A stretch of DNA of 9,125 nt from Desulfurococcales archaeon (GTDB taxonomy: Archaea; Thermoproteota; Thermoprotei_A; Sulfolobales; WAQK01). Made by a program: the position numbers and the translations under genes. The stretch covers positions 1-9,125 of the forward strand of contig JALURJ010000254.1 of the NCBI GenBank assembly GCA_027016915.1, given 5' to 3'. Below, piece after piece: positions 1-6,243 of this stretch; the first letter of the stretch is position 1; every line of letters begins with the position of its first letter. The notes beneath the pieces were generated by a model. The model made no database searches, was not told where the DNA came from, and was given only the letters and a program-made list of their open reading frames with translations.

Positions 1-72
1 CTGGAAGAGGCCGGAGTCATAGAGTCCAGGCGGCTGAGGGGTAAAACCTACTACAGGCTCAGGAAGAAGTAG
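1..72 (+). CDS. C-terminal end of a winged-helix DNA-binding protein (partial)
   Basis: The window opens inside a reading frame that ends with TAG at 70-72. The 23 visible residues begin LEEAGVIESRRL and finish with a basic RLRKK tail. The pattern, an LEEAGVIE helix end followed by a basic beta-hairpin with a KTYYRL strand, is typical of the recognition-helix end and wing of ArsR/MarR-like archaeal regulators. The DNA-binding core and any effector domain lie outside the window, so family and target cannot be named. It is followed about 10 bases later by the TATA box of the next gene. It could be a local or autoregulator of the secreted protein and membrane wHTH pair downstream, but that is inference from position only. 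Confidence 0.6.
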   Translation: MEEAGVIESRRLRGKTYYRLRKK

Positions 73-83
73 GCCCGGGCAAC

Positions 84-90
84 CTTATAT
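84..90 (+). promoter_or_regulatory. TATA box for the secreted protein / membrane wHTH operon
   Basis: CTTATAT lies just after the stop codon of the upstream wHTH gene. A start of transcription about 26 nt downstream (near 113) would give a leader of about 45 nt before the ATG at 158. That argues against the ATG at 89, which sits inside this box. Confidence 0.5.
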
Positions 91-157
91 GTTCGAAAGG
101 TTAGTATTAATTGAGTTCCTGGTTACACACTTTCCCAAGAAGACTGGTGAGGTGTTC

Positions 158-988
158 ATGGGAAAACCCTCTACGGCGCTGCTAGGCCTGGCAGTTCTGC
201 TTCTACTTGCAGCCGCGCCCCTGGTCTCCGCGGCTGGTAAGGACCAGGCCGCCAGAGCCTCTAGAAGCTTTGTAGTAACCCTCCCACGCCCAGCCGCGGA
301 GAGGACGGAATACGAGCTGCGCACCGACTCTATAATCATCCATATGCGGGTGGAAGGTGTCAAGGTCTACGTGAACGCTGAGACCAGCGTTCCGGAGAAC
401 TTATCGCTAACAGTGGCCTTCCTTTCTAGGGAGACTGAGGGTGTACGGAATGCTACGAGCCTGGTCGTCGACATGTCCCCCCTAAGCATTGACGAGATTA
501 TGGTGAGGGTGGTGGCCAAGCTTGTTTTCGAAGGACACCTCACCATGGCCGAGGCGATGGAGGGGCTGGCAGTACATAATGACACTGTAACGATAAGCTA
601 CGGGACCTCGGCCGTCACCCTGACGATAAACCCGCATATCGAGTGGGTTCCTTCCCACCAGCTGTTGGACATGCTCACCATGTTTCCAACAGCGAGAGTT
701 GCGGAGAACGTCTCTACCGTGGCCAGTCTGACAACCATCCCGACACCAGCCACCACGACAGCAACGGCCACTGTTACTAAGACAGAGACCACAACACAGG
801 TATGGGTTGATGCGCTGGGGCAGCCAGTCAACACCAGCACAACGGCAGCCCGTCTAATCAGGATCTCATTCGCCACAACGACTACTACTCCGAGTGAGGA
901 GGCCAGGGCTGGCGAAGTTGTGGCAGCGCTACTTGTAGGCCTGTTCGTGGCCCTACTATCATACATTATTGTAAGGATGCGTCTCTAA
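158..988 (+). CDS. Secreted, Thr-rich, C-terminally membrane-anchored protein of unknown function
   Basis: Not recognised as a named family. The frame is open from ATG 89, but ATG 158 is chosen because it directly begins a signal peptide (hydrophobic core about residues 7-21, likely cleavage after VSA), and because GGTGA at 146-150 is a well-spaced ribosome site. The 276-residue product then has an extracellular region (about 27-190) predicted to be mostly beta with one helical part, a Thr/Ala-rich low-complexity stalk (about 190-245) and a single membrane helix (about 252-271) ending in a short basic tail. Five N-glycosylation sequons (N81, N98, N141, N184, N225) fit a surface protein. It is followed after 12 bases by a membrane-bound winged-helix gene, so an input or partner role for that regulator is plausible. 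A structural or binding surface protein is the alternative. Confidence 0.8.
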   Translation: MGKPSTALLGLAVLLLLAAAPLVSAAGKDQAARASRSFVVTLPRPAAERTEYELRTDSIIIHMRVEGVKVYVNAETSVPENLSLTVAFLSRETEGVRNATSLVVDMSPLSIDEIMVRVVAKLVFEGHLTMAEAMEGLAVHNDTVTISYGTSAVTLTINPHIEWVPSHQLLDMLTMFPTARVAENVSTVASLTTIPTPATTTATATVTKTETTTQVWVDALGQPVNTSTTAARLIRISFATTTTTPSEEARAGEVVAALLVGLFVALLSYIIVRMRL

Positions 989-1000
989 AGGTGCCCGGGC

Positions 1001-1438
1001 TTGAGGAGGCGTGGGGGGAATGGGCCTCTAGAGGTGCTTGGGGGGACTGCTCTTCGCGTATACCTACTTCTGGCTAGGAGCGAGAAGCCCCTCGGGGTCA
1101 GGGAGGTTCAGAGGCTGATGGGGTTCAAGAGTCCCAGCACCGCTAAGCACCACCTGGATAGGCTAGTGGAGCTTGGCCTGGCCTCCAGGACCCCTCAGGG
1201 GTACCTGGTTAGGGAGGGGGTGGAGAAGGTGTTTGAAGGTTACGTGGCCCTGCTGGGAAGCTTCGTGCCTAGACTCATCCCCTACGCTGCCTTTCTTACA
1301 GGAAGCATAACGACTTACGTTGTCCTCTCGTGGCCTGAAGTCGAGGTTCTACCTGTGGCGCTTGGCTACCTTGCAGCCCTCTTCCTCTGGGTGGAGGGCC
1401 TGAGGATGTATAGGTGGTTGAAGAGGCTGCTAAGCTAG
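1001..1438 (+). CDS. Membrane-bound winged-helix regulator with two C-terminal TM helices
   Basis: A 145-residue protein with an N-terminal winged helix (about 10-75): a GVREVQRLMG helix, a recognition helix around SPSTAKHHLDRLVELGL, then a short wing. Two hydrophobic segments follow (about 92-110 and 116-133), and it ends in a basic segment. The layout resembles the membrane-bound one-component regulators of Sulfolobales such as ArnR (N-terminal wHTH, two C-terminal membrane helices), though this one lacks room for a separate sensor domain. The start is TTG at 1001, supported by AGGTG at 989-993 and the 12-base gap to the upstream gene; no better in-frame start is seen. It is very likely co-transcribed with the secreted anchored protein, which may supply the sensing part. 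Its stop lies 2 bases from the stop of a convergent gene. Confidence 0.8.
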   Translation: MRRRGGNGPLEVLGGTALRVYLLLARSEKPLGVREVQRLMGFKSPSTAKHHLDRLVELGLASRTPQGYLVREGVEKVFEGYVALLGSFVPRLIPYAAFLTGSITTYVVLSWPEVEVLPVALGYLAALFLWVEGLRMYRWLKRLLS

Positions 1439-1440
1439 TG

Positions 1441-2262
1441 TTAAAAGACGTAGTGAGGCTCCGGTATCTCGGTGTCGTCCTCCCAGGGGTAATCGAAGGG
1501 TTTTGGGTTTATTTTGATCACGCCCTTCTCAGCCCTCCATATGGTGGGCCAGTAGAAGTACATGATCTCACCCTCAACGTTCTCGGCTATCCTCTCATCG
1601 ATCTCCTTGAGGAGGAGCACCGTCCGGATAACGTCCCTGGGATCGTCGAAGCTAAGCATTATGGCAACCCTCACCCTCCCAGGATCCATGCCCCGCTCGA
1701 CAAGCCTTCTAACGGTCTCCACGGGAGCGTGCATGTATTTCGGCTCCACGCTCGTTATGAGGCGGAAGCTCCTAGGCGTGGACGCCTTGATCGAGACCCT
1801 AACCTGCATCCCATCGAGCTCCACCATGTCGTCCACCATACGGTCCCTGTAGGCTGGAAGTATACCGTTGGTCTCGAGGATCACCTCGTAGCCAGCGTCC
1901 AGCAGCAACCTTGCAAGCCGCTTCGTGTGCTCCCAGCCTATGGTGGGCTCTCCCCCGGTTAGCCTCACCCTTCTAAAGCCGTGCTCCTCTGAGGCTTTTT
2001 CAACCCTCTTGAATGCCTCCTCCGGTGTGAGGAACTCGCCCACCCTGCCCCGCCTGCGGGGCCACAGATACTTGTCCTCCCAGAGGCAGTACGAGCACCT
2101 CATGTTGCAGCCAGACATAGTTGCCAGTATGGACTCCTTGTCGTAGTAGAACTTGTAGTGGTCTATCATCCTGTAGGCCCTTCTCAGGCCTCCATCTCTT
2201 AGGACCAGGCTGGCCACGCGCTCGGCTTCCTTCAGGGCGTCATAGTACTTTCTACCGGTCAT
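1441..2262 (-). CDS. Radical SAM family protein
   Basis: The 273-residue protein carries the cluster motif CxxxCxxC at C52, C56 and C59 (SGCNMRCSYC), which binds the [4Fe-4S] cluster and S-adenosylmethionine. It also has the LTGGEPT glycine-rich motif at 101-107 and an ETNG strand at 130-133, typical of radical SAM barrels related to activating enzymes and MoaA-like proteins. These three are the only cysteines, so there is no SPASM or other auxiliary cluster. The region after about 235 is aromatic and acidic. The substrate cannot be told from sequence; cofactor, peptide or RNA modification and glycyl-radical activation are all possible. ATG 2262 lies 16 bases after the stop of the metallo-hydrolase gene, so the two are probably one transcript. 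The ribosome site is weak. Family is sure, function is not. Confidence 0.9.
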   Translation of the reverse strand: MTGRKYYDALKEAERVASLVLRDGGLRRAYRMIDHYKFYYDKESILATMSGCNMRCSYCLWEDKYLWPRRRGRVGEFLTPEEAFKRVEKASEEHGFRRVRLTGGEPTIGWEHTKRLARLLLDAGYEVILETNGILPAYRDRMVDDMVELDGMQVRVSIKASTPRSFRLITSVEPKYMHAPVETVRRLVERGMDPGRVRVAIMLSFDDPRDVIRTVLLLKEIDERIAENVEGEIMYFYWPTIWRAEKGVIKINPKPFDYPWEDDTEIPEPHYVF

Positions 2263-2278
2263 CGCCGATCCCAGGGGC

Positions 2279-2953
2279 TCACAACGCCTTCTCGAGGATC
2301 GCTATCTCCGCGAGGCTTGAGGCAAGCTCCTTGAACTTCTCCGCCTCGCTCCTGGAACCTACTATTGCACCGTAATGCATGGGCACCGCTATCCGGGGCT
2401 TCACCATCCTGACAGCGTCAGCAGCCTCCTCAGGAGTCATAACGTAGACCCCGCTTACCGGCAGGAGGGCCACGTCTATGCCTAGGCCTGCCAGCTCAGC
2501 CATCTCCGGGATGTTGTCCGTATCGCCAGCGTGGTATATCTTCACACCCCCTATCCCCAACACGTAGCCCACACGGTTATCCTCCTTTGGGTGAAACACC
2601 CTGCCCGGCGCCCTGAACTTATTTATGTTGTAGGCAGGCACACCCCTCACTTCGACGCCCAGGACGCTGAGGGTGGCTCCGGGGGAGATCTCCAGGACCT
2701 CGCCACCCCTGCTGGCACAGGAGGATGCTATGGGCGGTGCCACAACCCTTGTCCCCTCATTCCTCAGCATTGCTAGGTCTGAGGGGCTGCAGTGGTCGAA
2801 GTGCTCGTGGGTAACCAGGATGAGATCCGCAGGCTCGAGGCCTCGGGGGAGGTTGTAGGGGTCGAGATAGACGGTGAGCCCCGCACCCTTCACCCTGAAG
2901 GCGCTGTGGCCGAGCCACTCTATGGATACTTCCCCGATCTTTAAACTAGACAC
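2279..2953 (-). CDS. Metallo-beta-lactamase-fold hydrolase, UlaG/UPF0173-like
   Basis: The protein has the hallmarks of the COG2220/UPF0173 branch of metallo-beta-lactamase-fold hydrolases. It begins with SIEWLGHSAF, has a LDPY strand, the metal motif THEHFDH, a later YHAGDTD that supplies a further His and a bridging Asp, and the C-terminal PMHYG His. All expected metal ligands are present, so an active, probably two-metal enzyme acting on a phosphoester or lactone-like bond is likely; the substrate is unknown. The frame is open to a TTG at 3004, but a strong TATA box lies at 2986-2995, inside that longer version. The GTG at 2953, with GGTG just upstream, gives a 224-residue protein that starts shortly before the family's usual first strand, so I prefer it. 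It is followed by the radical SAM gene after a 16-base gap. Confidence 0.88.
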   Translation of the reverse strand: MSSLKIGEVSIEWLGHSAFRVKGAGLTVYLDPYNLPRGLEPADLILVTHEHFDHCSPSDLAMLRNEGTRVVAPPIASSCASRGGEVLEISPGATLSVLGVEVRGVPAYNINKFRAPGRVFHPKEDNRVGYVLGIGGVKIYHAGDTDNIPEMAELAGLGIDVALLPVSGVYVMTPEEAADAVRMVKPRIAVPMHYGAIVGSRSEAEKFKELASSLAEIAILEKAL

Positions 2954-2985
2954 AGGGGCTGCACCATTGAATTCATGCTGTTCAG

Positions 2986-2995
2986 GGTATATAAG
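2986..2995 (-). promoter_or_regulatory. TATA box for the hydrolase / radical SAM operon
   Basis: CTTATATACC on the - strand is a good crenarchaeal TATA box. A start of transcription about 26 bases downstream falls near 2964, some 10 bases ahead of the GTG at 2953. The position makes the TTG start at 3004 unlikely. Confidence 0.6.
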
Positions 2996-3014
2996 TGTGT
3001 TCAATATTCAAATT

Positions 3015-3030
3015 CAAAATAATAAAAAAC
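3015..3030 (-). terminator. T-rich terminator after the ABC exporter operon
   Basis: On the - strand, just after the stop of the last permease gene, the sequence reads TTTTTTATTATTTTG. Runs of T like this end transcription in archaea without a required hairpin. It lies between the exporter operon and the promoter of the hydrolase operon, as expected for a boundary. Confidence 0.5.
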
Positions 3031-3035
3031 GACAG

Positions 3036-3836
3036 CTACATCCTGCCCACGCCGCGGACGCCGTGTATCCTGATATACTTGTTTTCAAGGTAGCTGAACA
3101 GCACGTAGGCGACGGCAGCCATGGCTGCCGCTATGACCCCCGACAAGATGATCTCCGTGCCTAGCGGGAGGTAGGGTTCCAGCCCGGCGGCGCCGTACCT
3201 CATAACCTCAGCCGCATGGGAATAAGGTACGGCTATGGCCACGGTTTTGAGGGGCCCGGGAAGCATGGAGACGGGAACAGCGACGCCGCCCACTATGAAT
3301 ATGAGGAAGTTGGTGATATCGATGAGGGGCCCAGGCACGCCCGTTCTCAGCGATATGGCTGAGAGTATCAGGCTGTAGGATACGGCCATGACCGTGGCAG
3401 TGCCGAGGCCGTAGAGGAGGAAGAGCGGCTTGGTGGCCAGCGGAAACCTTGTTCCCGTAGCGTAGGATACCAGTAGGTACATCAGCGGCGTAACCATTGC
3501 TATCTGCGTTGCTATGGTCACCAGCCTGCCAGCCAGCACGTGGAGTGTCCTGGTGTTGTGGAGCATGTGGTCCTCGACCAGGCCCAGGGAGACGAAGAAC
3601 CATATAGACCACCCGGCTATGTACCACACCGAAGTCGAGATTATGTTCCATAGTGTTACACCCCAGAACACGTAGGGCCCCGTGGTAGGTAGCTCCTCCT
3701 TGGGCACGAACAGCAGGGCGCCGAGTATGAATATAGCTATCCAGAACGTTATGTTCAACGTTGAGTTGAGGAAGCTGTACTTGTACCTCCAAGTTCTGAG
3801 GAGATGCAGGTAAACTATGGGCCTCAGCCTCGACAC
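3036..3836 (-). CDS. ABC-2 type exporter permease (second permease)
   Basis: A 266-residue polytopic membrane protein with about six hydrophobic spans (around 29-44, 56-86, 106-125, 137-162, 171-190 and 228-250), a basic N-terminus and a basic C-terminal tail. The region before the last span, with VPVSMLPGPLKTVAIAVPYSH, matches the conserved turn of ABC-2 permeases (FPVSxLPxxLxxxxxxxPxT/S). It should form half of the membrane channel with the permease encoded just upstream, driven by the ATPase of the same operon. The GTG start at 3836 is supported by a strong ribosome site, GGGGGTGG at 3844-3851, seven bases away, and lies 2 bases after the preceding stop. The cargo is unknown. A homodimeric complex is less likely because two different permeases are present. 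Confidence 0.85.
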   Translation of the reverse strand: MSRLRPIVYLHLLRTWRYKYSFLNSTLNITFWIAIFILGALLFVPKEELPTTGPYVFWGVTLWNIISTSVWYIAGWSIWFFVSLGLVEDHMLHNTRTLHVLAGRLVTIATQIAMVTPLMYLLVSYATGTRFPLATKPLFLLYGLGTATVMAVSYSLILSAISLRTGVPGPLIDITNFLIFIVGGVAVPVSMLPGPLKTVAIAVPYSHAAEVMRYGAAGLEPYLPLGTEIILSGVIAAAMAAVAYVLFSYLENKYIRIHGVRGVGRM

Positions 3837-3838
3837 GG

Positions 3839-4639
3839 CTAGTCCACCCCCTTAGCCTTAGCTTTGGCATCCACCCTGCCGACGAAGAGGAATGCCGCCA
3901 GGTTGTAGGTCACCCCCATTAGGGCCAGGATGTAGAGGACGGTGAATAGGGCAGCCCCCGTCTCGGTTGAGAGAGCGGACACGAGCTTGGCAGCGTCAAC
4001 AACGTATTTCACCGGCACAGCCCTGGCCACGAGCTGGAGTGCGTGAGGGAGAATGCCGACTGGGTAGAAGACCCCTGAGACTAGGAGTAGGAATGGCACC
4101 AGGCTGTTGATTATGTTGCTCTCCTCCTTAACTATGAGGAGCAGGGAGGCAGCGATCACGGAGATTCCCAGCAGCGGGACCATGCCCAGTATTATTATGA
4201 AGTATATCAGCACTAGGTTCACGAGTCCTGAGAGGCCCTCGAAGTACAGCACGGCTGGCATCACGGAACTCACGGTCACGGCAGGGCTGAAGAGGGCCGT
4301 AGGTAGCCCGGCTGCTATCAGGAGTCTCGGAGTTCTTATGGGGGTTAGAAGTATGTAGTTGAGGGTGCCCAGCCACCTGTTGTACAGCGTATACCCAGCC
4401 ACGGTGTCTATTATCGTGACACTGGACATAGCCACCACGCTGGCGGAAAGCATGAAGAGGACCGGGTTCCTCACCCCCATCCTGGCGGCGTAGATCTCGG
4501 GGCTCCCGAAAATGTAGCCAAGCCCCATAACCAGTGCCACCATTATGTATGGCCATAGAACCATGGCTACCAGCAACCCCTTGTTGTTCTTCATCCAGTA
4601 TAGGTTGGCGAAGAACTCCGCCCTAGCTATATCAATCAT
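3839..4639 (-). CDS. ABC-2 type exporter permease (first permease)
   Basis: A membrane protein of 266 residues from ATG 4639. An amphipathic N-terminal helix is followed by about six hydrophobic spans, and the SGVFYPVGILPHALQLVARA stretch is the conserved ABC-2 permease element before the last helix. The C-terminus is a short Lys/Ala-rich cytoplasmic tail. The ATG at 4639 overlaps the ATPase stop by 8 bases, which suggests translational coupling. GTG codons at 4660 and 4651 are in frame, and GTG 4651 has a GGAGG about 10 bases upstream, so a start 4 to 7 residues earlier is possible. Sequence similarity to the second permease is low apart from the shared fold, so the channel is probably a heterodimer. 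Cargo unknown. Confidence 0.87.
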   Translation of the reverse strand: MIDIARAEFFANLYWMKNNKGLLVAMVLWPYIMVALVMGLGYIFGSPEIYAARMGVRNPVLFMLSASVVAMSSVTIIDTVAGYTLYNRWLGTLNYILLTPIRTPRLLIAAGLPTALFSPAVTVSSVMPAVLYFEGLSGLVNLVLIYFIIILGMVPLLGISVIAASLLLIVKEESNIINSLVPFLLLVSGVFYPVGILPHALQLVARAVPVKYVVDAAKLVSALSTETGAALFTVLYILALMGVTYNLAAFLFVGRVDAKAKAKGVD

Positions 4640-5678
4640 CCTTGCTGGCACCCTGCCCACCCCTCCTGGTTACAGCTATGAAAACGTCCTCTAGGCTGGG
4701 TTCCGCGACCTCCACTCTGAGGACGCTGAATCCCATGCCTGTGAGAATATCTATGGTTCGTGCCACAACCCTCTCCTCCAATCCCGCTTCCACCAGTATC
4801 CTGGCGGTGAAGCCCCCATCAGTCTCGCTCACGTGGAGCTTGCTGATCTCCAGCCTGTGCTTCAGCCTCTCCTCCACTCTGGACAGGCTGTCGCCCAGCA
4901 TGCCGGAGAACTTGACCACGACAGGTACCTCGCCCGCGACGAGCTTTTTGAGCTCGAGTACGGTGCCTATTGCGGCGATCCTGCCCTCCGAGATTATTGC
5001 TACACGGTCGCAGATCATCTCGGCCTCAAACATGTTGTGAGTTGTTACCATGACTGCTTTGCCCTCCCTGCGAGCCATCCTGACCAGGAGTTCCCTCATC
5101 TCCCTTGCAGAGGGAGGATCCAGCCCGAGGGTGGGTTCGTCGAGTATCAGTATGGGCGGGTCGTGGAGCATGGCTCTCGCTAAGGCCAGCCTGGCCTTCA
5201 TGCCGAGCGAATACTCCTCGTAGAGCTTGTCGGCCCCCTTAAGCTGCTTAAGACCTACTGTTTCAAGCACCTCATCTATGCGGCGCTCCAGCTCGGGCCC
5301 CCTGAGCCCGCGCAACATGGCGAAGTACCTGAGGTTCTCCCTCCCAGTGAGCTTCCAGAAGAACCCCCTCTCAACACTGAGGACCACCCCGATCCTGTCC
5401 CTAACCTCCACAGGGTTATCGAGCACGCTGTAGCCTGCAACCCAGGCGTTGCCGTCGTCGGGGAGCAGCAGTGTGGATATTATCTTGACAGTCGTGGTCT
5501 TCCCGGCGCCGTTCGGGCCCAGGAGGCCAAACACCTCGCCCCACACGACATCAAAGCTAACACCCTTCAACGCCTCGACTATCTGCTTCTCCTTCCTGAA
5601 GAAGCCTCGCCGCGCCCACGTCACGTAGCGTTTCACCAGTCCCTCAGCCTTGATGGCGGCACCGCTCAACGTTGCCAC
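4632..5678 (-). CDS. ABC exporter ATP-binding protein (ABC-2/DrrA-like)
   Basis: A 348-residue ATPase of the COG1131 type that powers ABC-2 exporters. Visible motifs are Walker A GPNGAGKT (54-61), signature YSLGMKAR (156-163), Walker B ILILDEP (176-182), D-loop GLDP (185-188) and the switch His in TTHNM (H214). The segment where the Q-loop glutamine normally sits reads VLSVERGFFWKLTGREN, with no Gln. Residues after about 250 form the C-terminal regulatory extension common in DrrA-like proteins, ending in a SLEDVFI element. The GTG start at 5678 lies a few bases after the start of transcription predicted from the TATA box, so the mRNA is nearly leaderless. It is the first gene of the operon with the two permeases. 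Drug, lipid or peptide export are all possible; the sequence does not decide. Confidence 0.92.
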   Translation of the reverse strand: MATLSGAAIKAEGLVKRYVTWARRGFFRKEKQIVEALKGVSFDVVWGEVFGLLGPNGAGKTTTVKIISTLLLPDDGNAWVAGYSVLDNPVEVRDRIGVVLSVERGFFWKLTGRENLRYFAMLRGLRGPELERRIDEVLETVGLKQLKGADKLYEEYSLGMKARLALARAMLHDPPILILDEPTLGLDPPSAREMRELLVRMARREGKAVMVTTHNMFEAEMICDRVAIISEGRIAAIGTVLELKKLVAGEVPVVVKFSGMLGDSLSRVEERLKHRLEISKLHVSETDGGFTARILVEAGLEERVVARTIDILTGMGFSVLRVEVAEPSLEDVFIAVTRRGGQGASKDD

Positions 5679-5705
5679 ACCTCTGCCTAAGGGTGTGAGG
5701 GTCTA

Positions 5706-5717
5706 CATATAAATAAA
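5706..5717 (-). promoter_or_regulatory. TATA box for the ABC exporter operon, possibly bidirectional
   Basis: The - strand reads TTTATTTATATG, about 26-30 bases ahead of the GTG at 5678. The + strand of the same stretch reads CATATAAATAAA, also a plausible TATA box, pointing into the hairpin-rich gap at 5755-5838. Confidence 0.6.
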
Positions 5718-5754
5718 GGTCTTGTGAAATAAAACACAGCTACGGTGGTGGAGG

Positions 5755-5838
5755 AGGCTCCACAAAAAGGCGCTATGGCGAGAATCGCCGGCGCTGAGCC
5801 CTTGAGGGCCGTGAGGAACAGGCTAGAGGCGGAGCCTG
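5755..5838. other. Hairpin-rich intergenic segment, candidate structured RNA or 3' end signal
   Basis: Three inverted repeats are visible. (1) 5770-5794: GCGC and GGCGA pair with TCGCC and GCGC around a GAA loop, with an internal mismatch. (2) 5798-5809: GCCC-TTGA-GGGC. (3) 5819-5838: CAGGCT and AGCCTG around an 8-base loop, lying directly after the GNAT stop on the - strand. In addition AGGCTCC (5755-5761) can pair with GGAGCCT (5831-5837), as an alternative to hairpin 3. It may be the 3' end of the GNAT mRNA or a separate small RNA on either strand. No C/D or H/ACA boxes are evident. A short + strand frame from GTG 5745 to TGA 5879 (44 codons) exists but has no family features. Confidence 0.3.
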
Positions 5839-6201
5839 CTAGATCCTCTTCTTGGCCTCCTCCTCGCGCCTCTTCCTGAACAACTCCTCCAGATCGAGCT
5901 CCCGGTACTTGGGAAGCAGCATGTCCCTCTTGTCGGGGTTCTTCAGGAAGTAGTAGACGGCGTAGCTGCAGATGGGCTCTATCTTGAGGCCCCTCTCCTC
6001 GGCAAACCTCAATGCGAACTCGACCATCTTTCTGGCGAGACCCTTACCCCTGTGCTGGGGCGGGGTGTAGGTCTCTATGAGTTTTAACGTGCCGCCCTCA
6101 ACCCTATATCTTAGATACGCCTTTGCCCCGTCGGGCATTTTTATGTAGAAGACTGTCTTGGTGTATCTGACCTCGGGGGTCTCGGAGGCCAAGGCTATCA
6201 C
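5839..6201 (-). CDS. Small GNAT-family N-acetyltransferase, YjdJ/NATD1-like
   Basis: A 120-residue protein close to the compact COG2388 (YjdJ) branch of Gcn5-related acetyltransferases. Strands KAYLRYRVEGGTLKLIETYTPP are followed by the acetyl-CoA loop QHRGKGLA (49-56), an acceptor helix, and the branch's conserved Cys-Ser-Tyr at 78-80 in PICSYAVYYFLKNPD. A highly charged Lys/Arg/Glu-rich tail of about 20 residues extends beyond the domain. The family binds acetyl-CoA; acceptor substrates are mostly unknown. The GTG start at 6201 is right where transcription should begin from the upstream TATA-like box, so the mRNA is probably leaderless. A TTG three codons later is the alternative. It has its own promoter and no obvious functional link to its neighbours. 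Confidence 0.88.
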   Translation of the reverse strand: MIALASETPEVRYTKTVFYIKMPDGAKAYLRYRVEGGTLKLIETYTPPQHRGKGLARKMVEFALRFAEERGLKIEPICSYAVYYFLKNPDKRDMLLPKYRELDLEELFRKRREEEAKKRI

Positions 6202-6223
6202 ACGGTTCAGGGTTTAACGGGGG

Positions 6224-6234
6224 TTAATATTTTG
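6224..6234 (-). promoter_or_regulatory. TATA-like box for the GNAT gene
   Basis: AAAATATTAAC on the - strand is centred about 26 bases ahead of the GTG at 6201, which predicts a leaderless transcript. It lies directly after the stop of the V4R-domain gene. Confidence 0.4.
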
Positions 6235-6243
6235 TTCCCACAC

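Noticed and set aside
89..157. N-terminal extension of the secreted protein from ATG 89
   Set aside because: It overlaps the TATA box, lacks a ribosome site, and would bury the signal peptide 23 residues in.
1414..1962. Long + strand frame (182 codons) opposite the radical SAM gene
   Set aside because: It mirrors the coding strand of a gene with intact catalytic motifs, and its product shows no domain pattern. Frames of this kind are common opposite GC-rich genes.
3208..3870. 220-codon - strand frame overlapping the second permease in another frame
   Set aside because: Composition is His/Arg/Pro-rich with no fold signals, while the overlapping frame has clear membrane helices and a strong ribosome site.
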